A stretch of DNA of 29,406 nt from positions 1 to 29,406 of the forward strand of contig MNCI01017882.1 of the NCBI GenBank assembly GCA_015680685.1, read 5' to 3'. Position 1 is the first letter of the stretch; the number at the start of each line of letters is the position of its first letter. The DNA comes from Gnetum montanum. Taxonomy: Eukaryota > Streptophyta > Gnetopsida > Gnetales > Gnetaceae. Under the pieces are notes generated by a model. The model searched no databases. It saw nothing but the letters and a program-made list of their open reading frames with translations, and was not told the origin of the DNA. This document shows, piece after piece, positions 19,250-28,430 of this stretch. The position numbers and the translations under genes are program-made.

Positions 19250-20510
19250 TATTAGTATCATGTAGCACTGTGTCTAATAAGGTTGTGTCTCAGGTGGACT
19301 TTTCCTTCTCTTTTTTGATCTTCTTTTGTTTGTCCTAAAGCTTCTTTCAAGTTTCAACCTTGGTTAATTCCATTTTAAGAATTTCTAGATCAGATAAAAG
19401 AGCTCTAAGTTATGTAACTTTAGCTACTAACTATTGATTATATTTGCTAACTTCATGAAATTGTGCTTTAGCTACTCGAAGCTTGTCTCTTATCTCCAAA
19501 AGCTTAGATTGGGTTGCTGAAATACCTTCTAGAATGTTAAATATTTCTAGAATCAGTTTCCTAGCTCCCACTAGTTTTTCCATCACCTTCTTATATTACA
19601 TGACTATCATTTCCCTAAATCTAGTAGCTTAAGATAGAGATACTACAACTTCTCCCATAACAAGGTTGGTACACATAATGGCTTGACTTCTCCACACTAA
19701 GAAAAAATTGGCCAAATCGACCTAAGATTAACTAATGATCCTTATGACCTCATTCCAGTGGCTCATGATTGGATGATACTCCAATGGCTCATCACTAGAT
19801 GCTTACTACTATTGTTTTCTAAGTTGTCTTACGTACTTCTCTACACTTGCGGTATCTTTGGCTAGTGGTGGTGGTGATGCTTCCTCTTCCTAAAGCCTTG
19901 AAGATGGCTTTTCCTTCATGATTTCTTGTCATGATGTAACTAGAGATCTCTAGAGCATGTTTTTGGCATAGTGAGTGATCCCTTCTCTTTTGTAGAGTTT
20001 TCAAGTTATTCATGGAAACGAGAATATCTTGCTACCTGTTTCATTCTCCTTAAAGTGCTTTTTGATCTTCAAAAAGATCAATTAGGGTAGGTTGATGAGA
20101 AACTTTATGCTAAGAGTTGCACACACCCTGGCAGAGAAGGATGTCATCTTATTGAACTGCATCATAGGAATGAGATGATACATTAGTATCTTAAAGTAGA
20201 TACACTCTGTCTTTGCTAGGGCATTTTACTCTTTACGATTAATGTCATAATACCATTTGGTCCACTCCTGTTTTATTTTTGCATTAGACTGTGTAGACAT
20301 ATCTACAATCTTTTCCCCCTCATTGGGTAACCCTACCGCCTTTGTAATGGTCTTCACCAAGTAGAAAATGGTAAAGTATTTAATCTTTATTATGGTGTCT
20401 CCTTGGCAATTTTTTTTTAAAAAAAGGTATGTTTTGCTAAGGTACCATTTTCCATTGATGGAATTTATAGGCCAAAGAGGAAAAGTTTGCAACTATGCCC
20501 TAACCTCTTG
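19250..20510 (-). pseudogene. Unknown coiled-coil protein, N-terminal part of copy 1
   Basis: From about 20492 leftwards the minus strand encodes a non-coil head (WPINSINGKWYLSKTYLFLK, IKYFTIFYLVKTITKA, MSTQSNAKIKQEWTKWYYDI), broken by stops. A middle part has MTRNHEGKAIFKALGRGS. A coil follows with AREL-type heptads such as LLEIRDKLRVAKAQFHEVSK and LRALLSDLEILKMELTKVET, and the chain then passes the LINE insertion point. Most stops are TAG or TAA where Gln would fit, and a few are TGA where Arg would fit. No catalytic motif is visible. It may be an element-borne ORF or a dispersed host pseudogene. I do not know the family. Confidence 0.55.
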
Positions 20511-22639
20511 GAGTACAAACTCCAAGAATGATCTAAAGTTAGACTCTTGGAAAACAAAACTCTAAATCTCCTTACTTCTGACCTTTTCTAAGTAAGCCTT
20601 AGTAAGGATGACCTTAAGGCTTGTCCTATGTCTAGGCACTTTATCCTACCTATACTACCTTATTTCTGTAGTGAAAATTTGGTAGACAAATTCCATGTCT
20701 ACTTCTTCTCTAATGGGCTAGTTGCATGTGTATCTCAATCACTTACTTTACCTGATGTTGCCACTATCCTCACCTTCCTCATGGATATTTCTCCCTTAGT
20801 TGCAAAGGTCCACCTACTTAAAGACCCCATTAGAAACATTTGTAATCATATGAACAATCATTTATTAGTCTTTGAAAGCTCAAATATAAGTGTTGATACT
20901 CTTTGACCATTCTTTGGTTAGCTTATTTCATGAAAAGTGTGCCATTATTACTCCTAAGTAATCACAATCTATGATTTCAAGATCTTAAGGTAGCAAGAAT
21001 TGTTAATTTTTATTATTTTTATCCTTTAACTACCTTTCTTAATAATTTTGGAGCTCTGAAAAAGTTTTAGAATTACTAGTATTAGTATCCCCCTGACTTA
21101 GAGCTTGACTTTAGGAGTTCACAAGATCAAAAATGGCTGAATTCAACTTCATAGATTGCAAGATGTTACATTTAGAGTGCTCTTGGTTCTAAAAATGACA
21201 TAAACTCCCTTTTCATTTAATCAGAAATTATAAAAAATAGCTAAGTCTAGTGCATATATATACTATTTTTCTATTGCATCAATAGGGATGCATTGACATA
21301 GCTAACTGCATTAATGCAATAGTGTTAATATAGCCAAGTTACAAAATTTTTCTTGTTTTATAGATAATTTTGATGAACTCTAAGGCAATTTGGGGGTTGA
21401 ATGAAAGCCAGAGAAAAAGTGTAGATATGGGAACAACAATGGTAAGGCTTAAGTCAATGCTCTTAAGGTTAATAAAGCATAGACAACGTATATTGAGTAA
21501 CAACATAAGAGATTCTTAAGAAGATGAATAAAAAAAATAGTGTACTTGAATATGGAGTTGCAACCCAATGTTTTGGACATGTGGAGGTGATGTATAGACT
21601 AGATGTCTAAAGGCTATATAAGGGGATCCTTTCCAAAGTAAACTCATGTTTTTAATGTTCTTGTATAACCATTCCACAAGGTATCCAAATTTAAAATTTA
21701 AGAAATGGCTTTGACTCTCAAAAATATAACCTATTTTAAATGTTGGAATTTAATATTTATAGGTCATAGAAAGCATAGAAATTTTAGAATCCAAATTTGG
21801 AAACTCAAAGTTCACATGTTGTTAACTTCAAGTTCCATGATAATGGTGATGATGATGATGACAACAATGCTAGCATTAGCATCAACCTTGCATCATCTAG
21901 ACTTATAATGTTGATTCTAAACTTGTGAAGTCAATTATGATGTTAGTTATCAACAATGCCATTAATGGAAATAATTTTCATGACTCGAAGTAGTGTACAA
22001 GAGTACCATGCTGATGTCTTCTATGCAAGTAACACTAATGTTAATGTTGATCATCAACTAGGCATCATCTACTAGAAGTTATACAAAATTTTCTAATGCA
22101 CATTAAAGTTTGGAAGGAATTATGCATGGACATTAATTCTCTCAGGGTCAAGGTAGAGTAGAAAGCCTTGAGAGAGGATACATTGACATTTCTAACCTTG
22201 GAAAATTTCAAAAGCATGATGTTGATGGAGGTTCAATGATGTCATACTTGCTCTAGTTCTAGTCAGTGAAATGTTGAAAAAGTTGGTAAAACACTTTCAA
22301 ATGATGTTTTTGGGTAATACTTTATAGTTTTTTCATTGTGTTGTATATTAATTTAGATTTTTGTTTTTTATAAATATTTCAATCCTTTTTTTATTATATA
22401 AAATTAAATTTTTTGATGTTATCCCATCATTATTTTACATGTGTAATATTTTTTATGCAACTTTACTTATAGAACTTAGTGATAAATTAATGGTTGATTT
22501 GAAATTATCTACAAGCTCTTTTATTCACTAAAATAAAGCTCTTATAACATAAAAATAAATTCATAATGTTGATATTGATGCTTCAAAATACATGTGTTTC
22601 TTATTTGTTAAACTTCCAAATTGATAAAATCATTTTCTA
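20511..22639. other. AT-rich interval without recognisable gene
   Basis: The plus-strand frame 20628-20906 is open for 92 codons but has no family signature and is antisense to the head of the coiled-coil ORF side, so I treat it as chance. A short (GAT)n microsatellite lies at 21845-21861. Nothing else is supported. Confidence 0.45.
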
Positions 22640-23103
22640 TCATGCATGATATCGTATCTATGATATCACAACCTATCTTACATCATCATTGATATGATGT
22701 ATTAGGAGCTTTGTAGCCCTACAAATATTAACACTTGGTCACACCAACAACACAAAATTTCATTACACCCTTAGCTAAACTCTTGTATTTTGTTTCCATA
22801 GTTAGCGATACAATGAATGCCCACAATATAGTATCTAGCAGTTGTACGATGTCTTTATTTGAGTGCATTGAGCTTGGGCATAGTTCATGTCCAACAATAA
22901 AGATCAAGATTGATTTTCATCATTGTAGGATCCACTTAATTAGTTTATTTTACTTAGCTAGTTTCTTACTTTGTTTAATTTTCATGTTTACATTAGCATA
23001 GTTCTTTACATTTCCAAAATGCTTTACTTCTAATGTTCATTAGTGAGGTAGAATGAGTATGACTAGTTTTGAGTGTATAAGTGTAATCGTTTGGTAACCC
23101 AAT
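22640..23103 (+). repeat. LTR C2, left part (interrupted by solo LTR D)
   Basis: C-family blocks in order: CCTACAAATATT (TATA-like, 22720-22727), GATGTCTTTATTTGAGTGCATT, AATAAA (22896-22901), CATTGTAGGATCCACTTAATTAG, GACTAGTTTTGAG and GTTTGGTAACCCAAT. It then stops at 23103, where LTR D begins, and resumes at 25131. The left boundary is approximate. Confidence 0.72.
23099..23103. repeat. Target-site duplication of solo LTR D, left copy
   Basis: CCAAT, matching 25131-25135. Five bases is the usual length for Gypsy integration. Confidence 0.8.
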
Positions 23104-23289
23104 TATACTGACCTAAATCGTTGATGTGAGGCTGGAAGGGAAACAAACACCGAAATATCATCGGGCAGCCACAACTGACCCTGCCTTCGCCCGAGGGCAA
23201 GCTGGAAAAGTAAACAAAGGCATAGTGCCTTGGATGGATTGCACGAAAATCAACCAAGGACTTCCCCGAGCGTAACGACTAGCACTAGG

Positions 23290-23440
23290 GTTATCTTAAA
23301 ACATGTAAATGCATGTAAAATGTAAACATGAGCCGTAAGACGTAAATGTAAACGTAAGGCGTAAACAAAACGTAAGCTATAAACTGAAAGTAAATTAAAT
23401 GTAAGCAGAAATGTAAACAAAATGTAAAACAGAAAACAGA
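23290..23440 (-). repeat. TTTAC-rich stretch in U5 of LTR D
   Basis: On the plus strand GTAAA/GTAAG recurs roughly every 8-12 bases (GTAAATGTAAACG, GTAAGGCGTAAAC and similar). LTR B has the corresponding TTTAC-rich segment at 8595-8665. This is irregular low-complexity sequence shared by the lineage. Confidence 0.6.
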
Positions 23441-23711
23441 AATTATGTTTGGTTGGCAAAATGGAAATGATGCATTACTTAGAAAAGATGTGCACCGGTC
23501 AAAGCATAGCTACGTGTAGATGGTAGGTCAAACGCCTAGCCCCAGGGTGATGTAACATGATGATGCAATGATGTGATGTGATGAACGTGAGAAATTCTTG
23601 GATGCCAACAGTCAGGTGTGCCAAGCGCCCAAGGATTCTAGGTTCTGTCCTCTCTTAGAATTGTCAATCTCTTCAATTTTTTACCCCTATGGTTTATGTG
23701 AATTGACAGGA

Positions 23712-23719
23712 TATTTATA
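23712..23719 (-). promoter_or_regulatory. TATA box of LTR D
   Basis: TATAAATA on the minus strand in CCTATAAATATCC, about 100 bp downstream of the 30-bp array. It is aligned with the TATA-like site of LTR A. Confidence 0.7.
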
Positions 23720-23819
23720 GGGTTGGGTTGGGCTCGAGCACGAGCACGAAATTCAAGAATGGAATCAAAGGCTGGGAGATGAGAGGAAAGTAGATCTAGT
23801 GACATGTGTCTAATGGACA

Positions 23820-24200
23820 GCTGTGCTCGGGTTGGATGCATGTTGGCGAGAGTTGGATGTGTGTTGGATANATGCTCGGGTTGGATGCATGTTGGCGAGA
23901 GTTGGATGTGTGTTGGATAGTTGTGCACAAGTTGGATTTGTGTTGGATAGTTGTGCACGAGTTGGATGTGTGTTGGCAAGAGGTGGATGTGTGTTGGATA
24001 GTTGTGCACGAGTTGGATTTGTGTTGGATAGCTGTGCACGAGTTGGATTTGTGTCGGATAGTTGTGCACAAGTTGGATGTGTGTTGGATAGTTGTGCATG
24101 AGTTGGATTTGTGTTGGATAGTTGTGCACAAGTTGGATGTGTGTTGGCAAGCGTTGGACATGTGTTGGATAGTTGTGAACGAGTTGGATTTGTGTTGGCA
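23820..24200 (-). repeat. 30-bp tandem array with TTGTGCACAA palindromes, U3 of LTR D
   Basis: About thirteen units of GTTGGATTTGTGTTGGATAG plus TTGTGCACGA, including partial and shortened units. Each full unit holds GTGCAC, and several hold the ten-base palindrome TTGTGCACAA. The first two units at the left (23825-23920) are a longer-range duplicate, and the N at about 23872 lies in them. Long ORFs across it on both strands are a by-product of the 30-bp (multiple of three) period. Confidence 0.9.
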
Positions 24201-24365
24201 ACCTACATTCTTGACCAGGTACATTGCATTTTACAATTTATGGGTTATTCAAGCCCATGAAAGTATATTTAATTTAGACATGAGGGATTGACTATCCCAC
24301 AAATGAATATTTACAATGAAATGTACAAGGAAAATTCAACCCATCTTGCTTGAAACTTCTTTGTC

Positions 24366-24600
24366 CCTGAGTTTTCTAGAATTTTCTAGAAGCTAAGAAT
24401 TTTTTGGAATTTTCTGGTGCTGAGAATTTTTTGGAATTTTTTGCCATTTTCTGAAATTTTTTGGAAGTTGCTGACATTGAGAATTTTCTAGAATTTTTTG
24501 AAATTTTCTGGAATTTTCTAAAATTTTCTAATGCTAAGAATTTTCTGAAATTTTCTGATGCTAAGAATTTTTTAGAATTTTCTGGAATTTTCTGAAAGTT
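24366..24600 (-). promoter_or_regulatory. 10-bp array resembling tandem heat-shock elements, U3 of LTR D
   Basis: Units of GAATTTTCTG and variants repeat with a 10-bp period broken by short GCTAA/GCTGA spacers. Alternating GAA and TTC at two-base spacing is the definition of a heat-shock element. 24374-24391 reads TTCTAGAATTTTCTAGAA, a four-pentamer perfect match. At least seven exact GAATTTTC blocks are present. Binding is inference. Confidence 0.6.
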
Positions 24601-25130
24601 GGTCACGCGAGACTCATGCTGCCAGTGTGACCTGGGCATCAGTGGTAAAAATAAGCATTTTTGGAGCTGAAATCTAAAGTTTTGGAGGCTAAAACTTGGA
24701 GAAAGAATTAATGGACCTTGAGAGTGACTTGTCCCTTCAAAATCAGACCATTTTGACACTATTTTAAGGCTTTTTTGAGGCTCTAAAAGTTGGTCACGCT
24801 GTGGTCAGGCCCAGCATGACTGCCCAGCATGACCTGTAGAAACTATGTAGTCTAGCTTGAAATTTGAACTCCTGAATGCTAAGACTTGGAGTGGACATCA
24901 GCAGCTCTTGAGGATGGCTTACACCCTCAGATTTAAACCACTTTTTATTTAATTTTAAAACCATTGGAGCTGCTCACGCTGAGGGCAAGCTAGCTTAATA
25001 GTGTGATCAAGCTGGCTTGAGCAACGTGGACTTGAGTTTCATGCCTTAGTCAAATTTTGCCTCCCAAATGCTTGAAAGGGCTTGAGTTGTTCTTGTTTCA
25101 AAGTGTTAGGCCAAAATTAGTGGTATTTCA
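24601..25130 (-). repeat. Three diverged 180-190-bp modules in U3 of LTR D
   Basis: Each module opens (plus strand) with GGTCACGC or GCTCACGC at 24601, 24792 and 24972. A GTGTGACC/CATGACC/GTGTGATC partner follows 20-40 bases on, so the start of each can fold. Then comes a CTAAAACTTGGAG or CTAAGACTTGGAG block, where still visible. Confidence 0.7.
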
Positions 25131-25530
25131 CCAATAGTGGTTTTACTTGATTCGCTTAGTAGTGAACTCACTTGGTAATCCTAGTAATAGTTACATAAGC
25201 CCAAGATGTGTGGCAAGTTAGGACTAGACGCTCATCATCATAGGCTAGAATAGATTTACATTCTTGTTATTGTTTAGACTTAGACTTTATTTTCACATCT
25301 CATTATATTTGTACTTATGAGTACTATGAGCCTACAACATCAACAAATCATATGCCTCACTTAGAGTTAAACCATACAGTTTCACTTCACTAATTTGAAG
25401 TGAGAAAACAATTATCATGAACTTACTATCAACTCCTAGTGATGAGTAGTGGAGTAATCAAACATCCAACCATACAAGTCATGATTGTACATGTGCGACC
25501 AGATCATAATCCATGGACAAGGCAATGTGA
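25131..25530 (+). repeat. LTR C2, right part
   Basis: It resumes with CCAAT (target duplication, 25131-25135), then TTGATTCGCTTAGTAGTGAAC, ACTTGGTAATCCTAGTAATAG, CCCAAGATGTGTGGCAAG and CGCTCATCATCATAGGCTAG. The reverse complement of 25690-25830 (LTR C3) gives the same series. It ends near ATCATAATCCATGG (25504-25517). Confidence 0.7.
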
Positions 25531-25544
25531 TTATGCTTATAATT

Positions 25545-26331
25545 TTTTAAAGATTAGAATCATTATCTTCCCATGTAAGTTAGTGAAGGCTATGGATATG
25601 GTTTAACTCATGGTGAGGTGTAAGATAAATAATGTTGTTTAGCCCATTTGGCTCGTAGCGAACATTGTGAATATAAAAGTGAATTCTAAGCTAAGTAAAA
25701 TAAATAAAAAATCTAGTCTAGCCTAATGTGATGAGTATCCATTCCTAATCTTCCATACATACCTTGGGCTTCATATGACTACCATTGGGATTACTAAGTA
25801 CTTTGCTACTAAGCGAACCAAGCAATAGCACTACTAGGTTACTAGAAAATTACACTTAAGTGCTTGAGATTAGTCGTACTAATTCCTCTTAACAACAATC
25901 AAAGTAAAGTTCATGGAAAAGTAAATCATTAAGCTAGAAAATAGTAAGAAAAGTATTCTAAGTGTAAACTAGTAAATCTAGGAGAACGCTGCAATAGTGA
26001 GAAATAGCTTTATCTTTATTTTCGATCAAACTTGTGCCTGAGTACAAAATGCTTGAATAAAGATGTCATTCACTAGTTCACACTACCCTTCGAGCATTCA
26101 CACTTCTAATCACTAAGTCTAAGTTTACAAAAATAAACTAAAAGAGTTTTAGTACAAGTTGATGAAATTTTATGTCAAATAGTGCACCTAAGTACCATAT
26201 TTATAGGTAAGCACATGACACAATATTGAATGTCTAATGTCATAGCATGGGCTCGAATATCAGGTATGTGATATCATAGCTCCAATATCATATGTCTGGC
26301 ATCATAGCCATTACAAAATACAATTTTATCA
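25545..26331 (-). repeat. LTR C3 (C family, opposite orientation)
   Basis: On the minus strand it starts TGATAAAATTG (26331), after GTGGGGGTA. It has TATAAATA (26205-26198), ATCTTTATTCAAGCATTTTG, AATAAA (26020-26015), TATTGCAGCG, GACTAATCTCAAGCAC, TCTAGTAACCTAGTAG and TTCGCTTAGTAGC, and fades out near 25545. Order and spacing equal those of C1 and C2. The upstream flank (GTAAGGAACTC, TGAGTTTTCA) matches the 3' UTR end of element C, so this is a 3' LTR whose internal region lies to the right. Confidence 0.75.
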
Positions 26332-26340
26332 TACCCCCAC
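26332..26340 (-). promoter_or_regulatory. Polypurine tract next to LTR C3
   Basis: GTGGGGGTA on the minus strand directly before the LTR start. The same phrase precedes LTR C1 at 12167-12175. Confidence 0.55.
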
Positions 26341-26499
26341 AATTGACTGAAAACTCATCATCAAGTTAAAAAAAATAAGGATAGAGTTCCTTACAAAAAT
26401 TGGGAGGTAGATTTACATGGTTGACTAACTATATACATGACTCTCGAATGCCATAGTGGCATTTTAAAAAAATTGAAAACAAAATCTAGATAAAGCTTG

Positions 26500-27600
26500 A
26501 TGTATTTTATGTAGTTCCTAGTGGTGGTGGCTCTTCCATTGGTTACTTTCCTTTGTCATCAAGCTTCTAAAATTTGTATCAATTCAAGAGTGCTTGAAGC
26601 TTTTCTTCCTTCATTCTTAGGTCATGTACCATCCATGCTTGTTACGCAATGTGTGATGGAGTGGGTACATCCCATGGACATGATAGCTATGGGAACATCC
26701 AATTAGCTTTAACATACCAAGCTACAAACTACCTTCTCTCTTCTTCAAATGCTCTACAATTTTTTGTTAATTTATGGTAATCCGATAATCTCTTGGCGAG
26801 GTTCATTGCTACATCTTTTTGCACCTAGTAGCCATCCTTTACTACTTGTAATTCTAAGTTTGCCACTTGAAGTTTTTGTAAAGCATCTTTACGATCTGCA
26901 AACTCTTTCTCATATAAGGCATATGTAGCTGCTACTTGTTGTTCTAGCTCATTTTTGAGCCTACCTGCTATTAACCTAGCTAATTTAAGGCGATGAAGGT
27001 TAGCTGACCCCATCTACTTTTTCAAATCCTCAATCTACAGGTCTTTTTTCTTGACTTCCGCCTAGTGGACATGGGCATACCTATCCAAGATGGGCTACCA
27101 GTTACGATTCTGTGCTAAAATGGTACTGATTCTAGCCTTCACCATCTATATTTATTTCTGATTGATCTATTTGTACATGCCCACTTGGTTTTGAAAGTGT
27201 ACTTTGAGCCTCTCATGTTTCTTTATATCATTCTACCATGTGCTAATTTCAATGGCTAATTTCTAGTAGATGGCATGTACCTCCTTCCTTGAGAGGGTTA
27301 TGTTTTCTTGTGTGAGATAGCTCATGTCTTGGTTAACCCTCACCAGTTGTTCTCTAATTGGTGGATGCTTTCTTCTAGAATATTCTTCTATGTTTCCATA
27401 GTGGTCAACCACATATTGTCTACAGTGAGTTTTTTGTTCTTTTCTTAGGTTGTAGTGAGTGCCTTAGCATGTGCATACATTTGGGCTTCAGCTACTAAGG
27501 CATTCCACACCACTTTCTTCTTCTCATTCTCCATTTTTTTATTCTACTCAATTAGGTGGTTCATCTACTCTGTCCTAAATTATTCCTATCTTGACACCTG
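26500..27600 (-). pseudogene. Unknown coiled-coil protein, copy 2 (C-terminal part)
   Basis: The minus strand encodes MENEKKKVVWNALVAEAQMY, then VRVNQDMSYLTQENITLSRK, AEVKKKDL-stop-IEDLKK and MGSANLHRLKLARLIAG. RLKNELEQQVAATYALYEKE and DALQKLQVANLELQVVKD follow. It is almost pure heptad coil with no membrane segment or catalytic motif. About a dozen in-frame stops are TAG or TAA, nearly all where Gln would suit, and there is a frameshift near 27345. It parallels copy 1 (16700-17688). It ends about 170 bp before the polypurine tract of LTR C3, in the same orientation, so it may be an extra ORF of that element. The N-terminal part is lost at about 27640. Confidence 0.6.
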
Positions 27601-27639
27601 TCTTGGTGTGCCTTTGTGTCATTGTTGCCGCATTTAGCG

Positions 27640-27962
27640 GACTCGTATGCGATATCGAATGCATCAGCATCGAGCATGGCTGCTGTTTCGGATGGTAGGT
27701 TCCAGGAGGAGTGAATGACATACCGCCTAAAAATTTGAAATGTGTTCTTTGGGAAAAGCCCTATTTGGCGAGGTAGCAACCTGCAATAAATTATTGGAAG
27801 TTACGGCGGTGAGTTGGAAACGTGCCTATCGTTGGAGCTATTTTCTTTGCAACCTTTATTCTCAGCCCGTGGATTTTTTTTGCAGTGCGACCACAGCCAG
27901 ACCTTCACATGGGATAGAGGTAGTCATTTTTGCAAATTCGTCATGAAATAATAAGTATCAGA
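27640..27962 (+). other. 5' flank of the helicase fragment
   Basis: The composition changes here to balanced, non-repetitive sequence. TTTTTTTTGCAG at 27873-27884 looks like an intron acceptor, as in a 5' UTR intron, just before the helicase start codon. If real, the fragment is a genomic copy, not a retroposed mRNA. No coding signature is seen. Confidence 0.4.
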
Positions 27963-28430
27963 ATGTTGAAGCACAGGTTTGGATTCGAGGGTTTCGTCGT
28001 AAACAGGTCGAGTCTCCTGGGCGATTCTACCATTCCGGGGTTTGAATCCGTGAAATTGCAGGGGTGTCTGTACATACCGTCACTAACCAGAGCCCCCCAG
28101 CAACCACTTTGAAGGTCACGTCCTGGAAAACATCAAGTACACCGAGGGTTTCAACAACATCAATATTGATGGCGACGGCGGCGACAAAGAAGTGGATCCG
28201 CTGGATGCATTCACGGCGGGAATCAAGAAGAAATGGATGCCTTGAATGCTAGATATGATTCTGACCAAGAGGTTTATGCTGCCACCAAGGTCATCGACAC
28301 CACCTGGAGCCATCTCAAGAACGATTCTGACGATAATCTGGTTGTGCCCGATATTCATAGATTGAGGAGAACACTTCTATTGCCGCCCTGACTATTTTGG
28401 AAACTGAAGCTTTCCGGCAGAGTCTGAGAA
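27963..28430 (+). pseudogene. N-terminal fragment of a DEAD-box RNA helicase (RH24/DDX42 type)
   Basis: ATG at 27963 starts a frame with HRFGFEGFVVNR, like the conserved KFGFEGFxxNR start of plant RH24, and later YIPSLTRAPQQ. After a shift near 28105 the frame reads LENIKYTEGFNNINIDG and KEVDPLDAFTAGI, the latter being the signature VDPLDAFM-GI block of RH24/DDX42. After another shift and a loss of several tens of residues come ALNARYDSDQEVYAATK and DSDDNLVV, matching ALNAGYDSDEEVYAAAK...DSDDNPVV. The helicase core (Q motif to DEAD to motif VI) is absent, so there is no activity. The parent enzyme is a nuclear helicase linked to splicing. Identification rests on remembered family blocks in the right order and I am fairly sure of it. 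Confidence 0.78.

Larger units (their letters stand above)
23104..25130 (-). mobile_element. Solo LTR D (A/B lineage), 2.03 kb
   Basis: On the minus strand it runs from TGAAATACCAC (25130) to GGTCAGTATA (23104), where the expected final CA has become TA. It is flanked by CCAAT on both sides. The C-family LTR reads on across the gap, so the insertion is a single LTR with no internal region. The last 150 bp match LTR B at 8690-8848. Layout of U3 from its 5' end: three diverged 180-190-bp modules (25130-24601), a 10-bp GAATTTTCTG array (24600-24366), a unique stretch, a 30-bp array (24200-23820), and a TATA box at 23712-23719. U5 (23290-23440) is rich in TTTAC motifs. Confidence 0.9.

Noticed and set aside
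20628-20906. 92-codon plus-strand ORF
   Set aside because: No family motif and no flanking signals. It lies in decayed repeat sequence.
23820-24200. CRISPR-like array
   Set aside because: Units are contiguous 30-bp tandem repeats with no unique spacers, in a plant LTR.
23806-24291. 161-codon plus-strand ORF and 187- and 142-codon minus-strand ORFs
   Set aside because: They run through the 30-bp tandem array, whose period is a multiple of three, so frames stay open on both strands without coding meaning.
8849-27600. Reassigned genetic code (TAA/TAG = Gln), suggested by Gln-site stops in many ORFs and by TGA ends of gag, protease and integrase
   Set aside because: The intact gag and protease of element A use CAA/CAG for many Gln codons and contain no TAA/TAG in about 1250 codons. 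The stop-bearing ORFs also have frameshifts and some TGA, so they are decayed.
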